From Polytrichum commune (lineage: Eukaryota; Streptophyta; Polytrichopsida; Polytrichales; Polytrichaceae): DNA of 64,000 bases. This document shows, piece after piece, positions 1 to 8,893 of this stretch. The notes beneath the pieces are model-generated. The model saw only the letters and a program-made list of their open reading frames with translations. It had not been told where the DNA came from and searched no databases. Positions within the stretch are counted from its first letter, which is position 1, and every line of letters starts with the position of its first letter. The stretch lies in the NCBI GenBank assembly GCA_950295325.1, contig OX485805.1, positions 31,297,501-31,361,500 of the forward strand, given 5' to 3'. The translations under genes were made by a program, and so were the position numbers.

Positions 1-205
1 AGAGATTGATAGGGCGATGAATAGCATAATATAGAAGTATGCAATCTAGAAGTAGCTTGTAGGCAATCTAGATGCCTACAAACTAGTTACAAGCTACAAG
101 CTAGTAGGCAATCTAGAAGTAGCTTGTAGGCTTCATCTAGAAGTAGCATGAATAGAGATTTTAAAATAAGGCTATTGGTTATTTTTTACTTTACCATTTG
201 AAAGG

Positions 206-411
206 ACCTTTGTCATTTTTTTTTGAGACAGAAGGCCGACAGGCCAACGCCAAAGCACAGGAGGCAGTTCACCACTTGGCAAGTTTTCCGTCAAGTAGAG
301 AAGAGATTTCACAGCCGGGATTTGAACCGCCAACCTCTTCCTTGAGATTTGGGTATCTCTCCACCATCATCCGGTAGTTTAAGGTCATCTCGGACCAGAC
401 CTTTGTCATTT
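206..411 (-). mobile_element. tRNA-derived SINE with 13-bp target-site duplication
   Basis: The 13-mer ACCTTTGTCATTT occurs at 206-218 and again at 399-411, directly flanking a 180-bp body. Read on the minus strand, the body carries GGTTCAAATCCCG (about 321-333), a good match to the RNA polymerase III box B of a tRNA T-arm, and ends in an A-run (T-run on plus, 217-224). Box B, an A-tail and a long perfect target duplication are the hallmarks of a SINE. The box A equivalent is not clear. The insertion sits inside the larger foldback element and is therefore younger than it. Confidence 0.8.
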
Positions 412-454
412 AAGATTTAACTTATAATCTTAGGCTAATTCACTTGTGGCTTGT

Positions 455-781
455 GAATGGGGGACGTTAAATACCCCCCCCACGAACTTTTCAGACTGTC
501 AGAGTCGGGCTGGGGCAGCCGCCCGGCCAGAAAATCTAAATTTTTTGGACCCGACCGAAAACTGCTGCCCGCCCGCCCGATTTCGAAAAAACCATTGCCC
601 TTGCATTCTTGAAGGCCACTTACTCACAAATTCCATATTGAGTGCACTTCACCTTCAAGGGCCAAAATCCAATATATATGTTCACTTCCATTGAGTAATA
701 AGCAATTGACTGGGGTTTCATTATCAAAGTGAAACCGTCAATAAAACATGTAATTAACTTGGAAGTCAAAAATATTACAAA
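455..781 (+). repeat. Left arm of 327-bp inverted repeat
   Basis: This arm pairs with 1133-1460 in reverse complement along its whole length with very few differences, leaving a ~350-bp AT-rich loop. The arm is GC-rich at its outer end (C-runs at 474-481) and has a short open frame on each copy, which merely mirrors the inverted pair. A third, more diverged copy lies at 31330-31858. Confidence 0.85.
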
Positions 782-1132
782 ATCCTCACTAACATTGAGG
801 TTATAATTTTTGTGACTCACAATTTGAAATTGTCTTTGTCATTCTAAAATGACACTTAAATTTAGTGTGCTGATTTAGTATGTGTATTTTATAATATTTT
901 AGGTAATGCCGTCTACTTTCACAAGTATTCATACGCATTCAATAATATCAAGTGGGATTAAATATAATTAAGTCTAATTAATCTTCATTAATCTTCATTA
1001 ATCCCAAATAAATCAGAAACTATGCTTACCAAATTAAGTAAACCTAATTGATTATAAAATGTACTTACTGTAATTAATTAATTATTGAAATTAATTCCAG
1101 TGAGTTAATTATAATAATTAATATCTAGAACT

Positions 1133-1460
1133 TTGTAATATTTTTGACTTCCAAGTTAATTACATGTTTTATTGACGGTTTCACTTTGATAATGAAACCC
1201 CAGTCAATTGCTTATTTACTCAATGGAAGTGAACATATATATTGGATTTTGGCCCTTGAAGGTGAAGTGCACTCAATATGGGATTTGTGAGTAAGTGGCC
1301 TTCAAGAATGCAAGGGCAATGGTTTTTTCGAAATCGGGCGGGCGGGCAGCAGTTTTCGGTCGGGTCCAAAAAATTCAGATTTTCTAGCCGGGCGGCTGCC
1401 CCAGCCCGACTCTGACAGTCCGAAAAGTTCGTGGGGGGGTATTTAACGTCCCCCCTTGTG
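1133..1460 (-). repeat. Right arm of 327-bp inverted repeat
   Basis: Reverse complement of 455-781. Transcription across both arms would give a long, near-perfect hairpin RNA, a possible source of small RNAs. No protein-coding content is supported. Confidence 0.85.
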
Positions 1461-1551
1461 AATTGCCTTTGCATGGTTATTTTGAGTGGATGAATACTTG
1501 TGGAGATTTCTACTAATTTGTTTTATAATATTGTAATGAATGCTCAGTTCA

Positions 1552-1850
1552 GCGTTTAGGGTTTAAGGCCCTTATTCTAGGGGTAGCATTTAGGGTTTAG
1601 GGACCTTACTTAAGGGTTAAGGGTTGTGGTTTACAATTTAGGTTAGGGTTTATGGCTTTAATCAAGGGGTAAGGGTTTTGGGATTACCGTTAAGTTTAGG
1701 TTTAGGGACCTTAAGTAAGGGTCTAGGGTTTTGGTTTTACACTTTAGGTTAGGGTTTAGGGCCCTTAATTAAGGGCTAAAGGGTTTTGGGTTTATAGTTT
1801 AGGTTAAGGCATAGGGCCCTTAATTAAGGGTTTAGGATTTTGGGTTTCCG
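1552..1850 (+). repeat. Degenerate interstitial telomere-like tandem array
   Basis: TTTAGGG and near variants (GTTTAGG, TTAAGGG) recur throughout in a higher-order unit of about 50-55 bp, each unit containing a version of GGGCCCTTAATTAAGGG. About six units are readable. TTTAGGG is the usual plant telomere repeat. The array is interstitial, inside the foldback element, and is too degenerate to be a chromosome end. Confidence 0.75.
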
Positions 1851-2159
1851 GTTTTGATTGTGCTTGATTAGTTTGAATATGTACGAGTGCTTGTGAAAGG
1901 AGAGGGCATTAATTATAGTATTATCAGACAAATTGGTAGAATTTTTTACAAGCTTTCATACACATTTAATACACCCACTCAATTCACAAACGACAAGTGA
2001 AATTTCCGAAGATTTTAAGTTCGATAATTAAGACAACAAAGTCCTCTTCAAATGGTAAGTCACAAAAAATATAACATATTTAAATCATTTAGGCTTCTAG
2101 ACTGCTTACAAGCTACTTCTAGATGAAGCCTACAAGCTGCTTCTAGATTGCCTAAAAGC

Positions 2160-3470
2160 TTTCCTAAAGCCATTTTCAGAGTGAAATCCATTTGCTTGTA
2201 TCCTAAACTCGAAGTGAACATAGAGAATAGAGGCACCCTAAACCGATCACTTAGAACTTTTTGCCAGATCTAGAGAAGTAGAAGGTGGTAAAATTTTATC
2301 TCGTGTAGGACGATAGAAATCAAGAGGACTGCAATTTTTTTGGTAATTTGATTCCTTAGATTGAAAAAATTGTAAATTTTTGAAGCCACAAGTTGGTTCC
2401 ACCGTTTTGCCACTGTCTAGAAGTTGCCATAACCACTCATTTGATCATTCATTCCTCCTCGTTTTAGCACTCATAACTAAAACATGTGTCATGACAATAT
2501 TGGGCCCGGCCTAATCAAAATTCAATCCCAGTATGATCAAAACTCAATCCTAGCATGATCAAAATTTAGTCAAGCCTGATGAATATTTCAATATCCTATA
2601 AGTTGCCAATGGATCTTGATCAAGTAAAGGTGCAACCTCTACTATATATAATGGACTCAGAAGATTGGTGCATTCGATACGGGAATTTGTGGCCAATGTT
2701 TCTTTGATGTCATGTAGGGTGGACGGGCGGCCATCTTGGGTGGTGCGGGCATAGGTGTCGGCCCCATTTTGAGGAGCCATTAGTGAGCACGAGAGGCTAG
2801 ACAACTTACCAAGACCTGACAACCGAGACAAACCACCGTGCACACTATAGAATGCAATGCAAACGCAAGATTACAAATTATCCCAACACATTAAACACAC
2901 AACATATGTTTTACCCTACAATTAAACCGTATGTTTTTACCTCACAATTATATTGTAGTGTTCATATTTTCACTTTTGACTAGTTGCGGCTCATGTCCTT
3001 CAAGGGCCGCCTAGGCTGTGGAAACCCATGCCATGGTTGCCTAGCCCAACTTACTTTCGGAATTTTACAACCCCGGGTTAAATCACATCTTCATTCAGTT
3101 GGACCCCACCTTTCCCACGCCTCTTTCATTGCCCAATCTTCCTGCCCGCTGCACCTGTATGGGAACTCCTCCTTGTTGGTAACCAATGTGATAATATCCG
3201 GTCAAAATTATAAATATTCAAGTTGACATCACTTTCATTATTCCCAAGTTAATTGATGGAGTTCCTTCATATGCCAAAGAAGCTCAATGAATTAAATGAC
3301 GGTGGTTCCGAACGAGGAAGAGAGTTCCCACGTATGTGCGGGCAGTGAAGGAGCGTGAGAGGGGCGGGCCCAGCTAAATGAAGACGTGAAATATCCCCCG
3401 GGGCAGTTTTTCACGGTTTGCGCGTCAAACTAGAGTGGATTTTGCTGGCTTGTCGGTTGAGCATAATGGG
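2160..3470. other. Intergenic stretch, no supported gene
   Basis: AT-rich sequence with a moderately GC-richer patch at 2690-2850 and 3330-3470. The short open frames at 2559-2843 (minus) and 2984-3226 (plus) have no recognisable motif. Nothing further is seen. Confidence 0.5.
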
Positions 3471-3545
3471 GAGATCTGAATGAGCACAACGTCGATGCTT
3501 CACAATGGTATTCCATCAGAAGGCGAGGAACAATCAGAAGAAGGT

Positions 3546-4165
3546 CTTGTGAATGAGAAAACCGGGCAACTTACCTTAGAATTGTAGTTTCGGTCGGACA
3601 ATAACCTGGGGAGTTAGGAGACGACGTTGTTTGTTCGGCATACCTTGAGCATTTCGGTGGGTGGAGCGAGCCTGGTGCATCACTTGTGATTTGGATAGAG
3701 ATTTACGGAAGTTGGCGATGATAACATCTTGTGAATGAGAAACCTGCACCTTAAACGGAAATGAAAGGGTTAGGCGACATTGTTTGGCATCCCTAAAATC
3801 TTCGGCACTAATTCTCGTGGGTACAGCGAGCTTGGTGCATCGCTGCGACTTAGATTGACATTAACGACACATCTTGTGAATGAGAAAACTACATCTTACA
3901 CTGAAACTGCAAGGGTTAGACGACATCATCGTTCGGCATTCTTGAGGAATTCGGGGCCAAGTACTCTTGGTGGGTAGAGCAAGCTTGGTGCATCGCTGCG
4001 ATTTAGTTTGACATTTACGGATCATCTCGTGAGTGAGAAACCTGCAGCTTCCACTGAAACTGCGAAGGTTAGACGGCATCGACATCGTTGTGCGGCATAC
4101 TTGAGGTACTGGGGATACGTAATTCTCCGTGGGTAGAGCAGAATTAAGTATCTGTAGGTCGTGGG
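3546..4165 (+). promoter_or_regulatory. Four degenerate ~150-180-bp tandem repeats upstream of DUF716 gene A
   Basis: Four successive units start with variants of CTTGTGAATGAGAAA at 3546, 3728, 3873 and 4026. Each continues with a GGTTAG..GACG..TTCGGCAT..CTTGAGG segment, then a GTGGGTAGAGC..GCTTGGTGCATCGCT segment. The fourth unit runs into the start codon at 4178, so the array is the promoter and/or 5' UTR. The same four-unit organisation precedes the paralogue at 35241, so it predates the segmental duplication. Its function is not known; multimerised regulatory sites are an inference. Confidence 0.75.
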
Positions 4166-4177
4166 TAAGTTGGCGCG

Positions 4178-5251
4178 ATGGGTTGGTTCCTGCCCTCGCA
4201 CATGGACCAAGGCGCCATCTTCGGATTACTGGGGGCATGGCACATGCTCAGCACTCTTTGCAGATACGTGAAATCCTCCAAGGAGTTTCGGAGCAGGACT
4301 TGGTTTCCCGTAACGCTTGGTGGTGTCCCCTGGAAGCAGGTGCGGTGCTTGGAGCTTTGGGTGTTGCTGTTCATCGTCATCGTGTTCATCTTCAAGCAGC
4401 TGTCACATGCCACCGCAGACATTGCAGCCGGAGTCATCCAGTTCGAGCATGTGCAGAGATTCCAGCATGTGACATTCGCCTTGTTCTTCCTCGTTTATGT
4501 TACCATGGGGCTTGTCACCGAGAATTTCCCAAAAGTTTTACCCCTGCCTAGCGGAGCGCTCAACTGCACTTTCGCCCTGGGCTTTATGATGGAGCTCATG
4601 GTGTTCCATTTCGGCCACCATCCGGGAGATAACCTTGAGAGCTTCGTCCATTTGATGATGCAGATTATTCTGTTGTGCTTGGTGCTCCTTATGTTCCTTG
4701 AGGTGCTGTGGCCGGGGAGCATCCTCATTGCAGTCGCCAGGTGCACCATGCTCATCTTCAAAGGCACATGGTTCTTCCAGATTGGCTTGCTCATCAACTT
4801 CCCCTACCACACGCCCCTGGGATGCTCGATCCTCCCTGGCGAAGAGTACCCCACATGCCCCACCCGGGAATCAGCGATGCGGGCCAAGTCGCTGCAGGTT
4901 CTCATCTTCAACTGGCAGTTCTTCTGCATTGTGGTGTGCACGTGTGTGAGTTACGCCATTTTGTTGCAACTTTACAGCAGCCAACCACGTGGTCATGTGC
5001 CTCTGAACAAACCAGTTGCCCTCAGCATTCTCACTCCTCGAACTACTGCGCTCATCAAAAGCGATTCACCATCGGTGTACTTCGCAGTTCCTGAGGATGA
5101 AAATGTTGGGCACTACAGTGGATCGGCATCCGATGGTGGTGAAGATGTTGATGCACAGATCGACACTCCCATGGGTAGCGAATCAGCACTTCACCAGGCA
5201 TCCTTGTCCAGGCGTATGAGCCGCAACACACGCACTCAGAATAGGGTTTAG
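4178..5251 (+). CDS. DUF716 / TMEM45-type multi-pass membrane protein, copy A
   Basis: A single uninterrupted 357-residue frame. Hydrophobic segments lie near residues 13-29, 58-73, 98-114, 131-147, 158-176, 195-208 and 241-266, giving about seven membrane spans. A His-rich loop follows the fourth span (FHFGHHPG, residues 143-150). This layout fits the plant DUF716 (TMEM45-like) family, whose members are linked to pathogen or wound response in tobacco but have no known biochemical activity. The C-terminal ~90 residues are hydrophilic, rich in Ser, Asp and Glu, and presumably cytosolic. The ATG at 4178 follows the last upstream repeat directly. The stop codon lies inside a short telomere-like GGTTTAGGGTTT word. 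The protein is about 94% identical to copy B; residues 174-267 are identical. Functional status is likely intact. Confidence 0.85.
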   Translation: MGWFLPSHMDQGAIFGLLGAWHMLSTLCRYVKSSKEFRSRTWFPVTLGGVPWKQVRCLELWVLLFIVIVFIFKQLSHATADIAAGVIQFEHVQRFQHVTFALFFLVYVTMGLVTENFPKVLPLPSGALNCTFALGFMMELMVFHFGHHPGDNLESFVHLMMQIILLCLVLLMFLEVLWPGSILIAVARCTMLIFKGTWFFQIGLLINFPYHTPLGCSILPGEEYPTCPTRESAMRAKSLQVLIFNWQFFCIVVCTCVSYAILLQLYSSQPRGHVPLNKPVALSILTPRTTALIKSDSPSVYFAVPEDENVGHYSGSASDGGEDVDAQIDTPMGSESALHQASLSRRMSRNTRTQNRV

Positions 5252-5268
5252 GGTTTGGGGTTTAAGGA

Positions 5269-5605
5269 TCACCCGAGAACCAGCTATGTGGGCCAAGTCG
5301 CTGCGGGTTCTGATCTTCAACTTGGAAGGTTTTCTGCATTATGGTATGCACCTTCGTGGGTTAAGCCAATTTGTTGCAAATTTACCACCCACGTGGTCAT
5401 GTGCCTTTGAAGACACCGGTTGTTGGCCTCATCATTTTGACTCTTCGAAATACCAAAGTTCACCATTGGTCTACTTTGGAAGATGTTGGACACAATCGAG
5501 GATTGGCATCCAATGGTGAAAGATGACGATGTGCAGATCGGCACCCCCTTTGGTAGCGAAGCAGCACTTATCCACCAGGTATCTTTGTTCCTGAATCTGT
5601 AGGGT
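5269..5605 (+). pseudogene. Decayed tandem echo of the DUF716 3' end
   Basis: Starting about 18 bp after the DUF716 stop, the sequence repeats the last ~390 bp of the gene in diverged form. The AKSLxVLIFN segment (residues 236-245 of the gene), the PRGHVPL region and the IGTPxGSE region can all be followed, but with frameshifts and a deleted stretch. It ends with another GGGTTTGGGTTTAAGG tract like the one after the real stop. It lacks the first two thirds of the protein and cannot be functional. Confidence 0.8.
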
Positions 5606-6328
5606 TTGGGTTTAAGGATACATACATCGGTTTTGGCTCTCTCAAATGCTGAATTTGCAGCTGAACCTGGGAGGTTATATTCCCATCACGAAAGCTCGAC
5701 ATCATAGGAGCTTGGTCAACTTGTCAACCATATTGATCACCTCCTGAATTTGCAACTATGTGGTCGGCAATCTCGTCACTCAGGATGTCGGAGTGTGGAG
5801 GACAAAATTTCCACCAAGTAACAGAAGATTTTGTTTGGCGGAGAGTTTTCGCACAAGTTTGTTTGCCGAAGGGATGATTTTGGAAAGATTAAGGAGACAG
5901 AATCAGGCGACTCGGATAGACTCGAGGACATGTTCCCAAGTTCAAGAGTGGGAGATTCTTTGTACTAAGATTGTAGAAAGCAGGCATGGTGTACAATTGA
6001 AGGACAGATAATTCTCTACCATGTACACTTCTCAAAAACAACTCTGTAATAGAAATGGAACTGCTTACCTATACCACTTCATTGAATGGTAAGTGATTCG
6101 GAGCTATTGAAGATGAAAATATGATACCTTGGATCAAAATTGAACCAGGATCAAAGAATTGTTGTAATGCAAACATTTTTTTTTAAAGAATGTGATATTC
6201 ATTGTCGGCTGGTTCAAATTCGTGGTTACCAAAATAGTTCCCTTCTACGAGTATAAGCTGATTTATATACAAAGATTTGAGGGTTACAGATGAAAAAGAA
6301 TGCAAAAACTAGGTACATCAGCTCAGGT
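5606..6328 (+). other. 3' flank between DUF716 copy A and the HCF164 fragment
   Basis: Presumed 3' untranslated and intergenic sequence. An 83-codon frame at 5760-6011 is also open in part in copy B but is not well conserved and has no motif. From about 6184 the sequence is the 3' UTR side of the HCF164 exon on the minus strand. Confidence 0.5.
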
Positions 6329-6611
6329 TTAACTGTGGCTTCGGGGGTTTGTGATGGGTGGAGCTTGCCTACTATCAGCTGACGAAAACACGCCAACAAC
6401 ACTCGAGTGCGGCACCGTTGCATCACCCCTCGCCATAGCCATCACATTCTCCCGCAAAAATTTAGGTGGGAGTCTCCCGACTATGTTTCCTTCCTCGTTA
6501 CCTTTCCTGTCAAGGAATGCAAAGTGGGGTATCCCCTCCACCCCAAACTCATCTAACTCCGGTTCCCATTTGGGGTTGTCAACATTAAGCATCACAAAGT
6601 TGATACGGTCC
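6329..6611 (-). pseudogene. Orphan last exon of HCF164-like thioredoxin
   Basis: This 283-bp exon encodes the C-terminal half of the HCF164 thioredoxin-like domain ([20 protein letters not shown], then [15 protein letters not shown]) and is identical to the last exon of the complete gene at 37390-37672. The splice acceptor (TTTCAG, 6612-6617) is intact. The three upstream exons, including the one with the WCEVC redox motif, are absent: homology to the complete locus stops at about 7123. The piece is therefore a duplicated 3' gene fragment, unlikely to make a working protein although its frame is undamaged. The block 6184-6634 looks base-for-base identical to copy B. Confidence 0.85.
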
Positions 6612-7135
6612 CTGAAAGGCAAATCAGGTTTGAGGGAAATCAGTTGCTTCGTGCCTGATGTAAGTCAACATTACATACATGAGAGTTATCCATAAAAGTC
6701 CTCCAAAGAGGCACCAAACAAGGACTTTGCTATTAAGAGAGCTCAGTAGAGTATCTTGTGTCAGAGCCTAATTTGAAACATGGATGAAACTCCTTGGACC
6801 TCCTCGTTAAACCCAAAAATCTTTGGGAGAAAAACTTTGGAGAATTTTAGAAAATCAAAACAGGACCTGCCACCCTAAACCCCAACTTGGCCTCAACGCA
6901 GCAAAGCTACAGTAGCTTGGTCTAATAAGCCATACATGTGATTTATTATAACCATGTTTACATGGAGGTCACTTTTAGCAAACTCGCGTGGAGTTTTACT
7001 CATAGACTTTAAGGATAAGTGTATTGGTCAGCACAGATAAGTGAAAGTGTCATACTTATATAAAATTTACAATTGTTATTAAGAGTTGATGAATACCACA
7101 CATCACAAACATGCCAATAGTATCTTCAAAGTCAA

Positions 7136-7735
7136 TATGATTCTTGTGCTCATTAAATGGTCATGTAGGTCCCCCCAAACTATAGTGAGTATTGAGCCTA
7201 AATGGTTATTTAGCATGTAGGCTAATCACTCCCAAAGACATGTCTTTTTGGTATCTGCTCTTGAATTCACACCTGACCACATACCACTCAAATATAGGTG
7301 TCCGATTAAGAGAAGTAATTGAATTAGGCACATCTACCTTAATTGCTATGAAACATCACAATTTTGAACAATCACCTTTGTTCCACCCCATAAATATGCA
7401 CAATATTTGCCTTAAGGTAGACATACCTCATTTAGTAACTAATCATAATTGGGCACCTATATTTAAGTGGTATGTGATTTTGTGTGACTCCAAGAATGGA
7501 TAACAAAAGACATGTGTTTAGAAAAGATTGGATGAAGTTCTCAAAATACGATAACCATTCTAAACTCAATAGGCCAACACAGTTTGAGAGGACTATTTGA
7601 CCATTTAATGAACACAAAATTCTTTACTGTAATTATGAATAAGACTTTCATATGAAATCCAAAAATCATGGTGAAAGTGGCTACAGCCTTGATTTGGATT
7701 TGCTAACTATCCCATACTAACTGTGTGTTTCACAT
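7136..7735. mobile_element. Foldback MITE, family F1
   Basis: The left arm (about 7136-7345) and right arm (about 7415-7626) are inverted copies, for example ACCACTCAAATATAGGTGTC against GGCACCTATATTTAAGTGGT. The right side extends to about 7735 without a left counterpart, so the element is truncated on the left, where the segmental duplication also breaks. Related copies lie at 13265-13510, 44740-45065 and 47215-47560. Open frames inside (7192-7503) are by-products of the inverted arms. Confidence 0.75.
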
Positions 7736-7739
7736 CTAA

Positions 7740-8345
7740 GAGAAGTGGGCTAGTCCAAATAAGTAACCATTTAAGACCCACCTACCTTTTGAGAACTTCC
7801 ACCCTCCCACTTCCAGCCTCCCCTTTGAAATTTGCTGATATAATTTGCTCTCCCCTTGCTCTCGCCATGCAAATGTCAAGCTCCACCGTTGAGCTCCATC
7901 CCCCGCCTCCATTCTCGAGTACTCTCCACTTCTCCACCCTGCCTCATCTCCACGTGACCTTCCCTCGCCGAAATCTCGTATGAAATAGCATCTACTCCAC
8001 TCCCAGCTAAGTATCCTTGTTCACAGTTGTTCATCGTTAATAGCTTCCCACTGCGACTACACTCGTCAAATTTATTTGCAGGACATAGTTGCAGCTCCAC
8101 AAGTGGAAGCTGCATTTAAATATCCACACTAGTTACTAGCCTGAGAGAGGATAGCAAGGGAGGGCAACTCCAGGAAATCTGAGCAGGATCGCGGTGCCAC
8201 TGTGATTAATTCGTAGGAGGTGTCCAGTTTGAGTTATCCCATGAGTTATGGATTGATGTTATGGATTTTGTGGAGATTAAAGAAGGGATGGTCCCAGTTC
8301 TGAGCCTGACATTTCTACTTGTTGCAACAGGGGAAAGCAGAAGCC
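7740..8345. other. Intergenic; possible 5' UTR of the small gene at 8346
   Basis: Pyrimidine-rich stretch at 7790-7975 followed by a purine-rich one at 8140-8220. No coding motif is seen. An acceptor-like TTGCAACAG at 8322-8330 would place an upstream non-coding exon in this interval. Confidence 0.3.
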
Positions 8346-8861
8346 ATGGCTGCGAAGACCAAGGGTGCAGGATGGAAGCCGCTGCAAAAAAGAGGGGATG
8401 TGAGTTTGTTACTGAACGCTTTTTGGAACCTTAATCTGTTTGATCTTGAGGAAACTTTAAATGTGTCACATGCATTGAGATGTCGAGGATTCTGAATTCT
8501 GTCATCGTTGATGAACTTGTGTAGACGTTGGAAAGGATCCTGAAGGATATCAAAGATACTATGACAGGGTGCGTTCCAGCATCGCAGAACTCACGTGCTG
8601 CTCGTGATCATTAGTTCTGCCCGAAGCTTTGTGCGTGATTAACTTCAAGTGAACCGGATACAATATTCTCAAGTAGTATTCTCACGTTATAAAAATTATG
8701 GGTAGATGTGTTCCTTGTAGCAGTTACAGTTTCTGATTGTAATGTGGTGTCATCGAAGTCATAGTAGTACTGCCAACTGGATACGCTCCAAATTACTTGT
8801 CCTGCACAGGTCGTGCCTTGTTAATGCAACCGCGAGAGTTTATGTATGTACGAGTCTATGA
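8346..8861 (+). CDS. Putative small spliced gene, unrecognised
   Basis: Three short pieces join in phase: 8346-8399 (ATG, ends before GTGAGT), 8525-8568 (after TTGTGTAG, ends before GTGCGT) and 8810-8861 (after CTGCACAG, ending in TGA). The product would be 49 residues: a basic start (MAAKTKGAGWKPLQKRGD), an amphipathic stretch (LERILKDIKDTM), then a short tail. I do not recognise it. The first two exons look convincing because both introns have good borders; the third may be a chance continuation, so the true gene could be a truncated remnant. No function is proposed. Confidence 0.25.
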
Positions 8862-8893
8862 TCAGTTGTTTTGCATTCTTGTTCTGGTAAGGA

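Larger units (their letters stand above)
60..2160. mobile_element. Large composite foldback element with ~48-bp outer inverted repeats
   Basis: The stretch at about 103-149 returns in reverse complement at about 2104-2155 with only a few mismatches. Its core word CAATCTAGAAGTAGCTTGTA is also repeated in tandem at 37-130. Between these outer arms lie a SINE, a 327-bp inverted pair and a telomere-like array. No transposase reading frame is visible, so this is a non-autonomous foldback element or a nest of elements. The outer borders are uncertain because the left end is itself a small tandem array. Confidence 0.6.
3475..7123 (+). repeat. Segmental duplication copy A (partner of 34537-38172)
   Basis: From about 3475 the sequence aligns almost continuously with 34537-38172, including the DUF716 gene, its upstream tandem repeats, its decayed 3' echo and the last HCF164 exon. 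Homology fades at about 7123, exactly where a foldback element begins. Divergence is uneven: some parts look identical over hundreds of bases while others carry frequent substitutions and indels. Confidence 0.9.

Noticed and set aside
446-694. 82-codon frame, matched by an 84-codon frame at 1220-1474
   Set aside because: The two products are alike only because the DNA is an inverted repeat. Homopolymer and proline-rich composition, no domain.
1552-1850. Chromosome end
   Set aside because: The repeats are degenerate, interstitial and embedded in a transposable element.
4129-5219. Several 60-140-codon frames overlapping the DUF716 gene on both strands
   Set aside because: They are shadows of the 357-codon frame, which alone shows membrane-protein composition and conservation.
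7192-7503. 103-codon frame inside the foldback MITE
   Set aside because: It crosses both arms of the inverted repeat and other family members do not keep it open.
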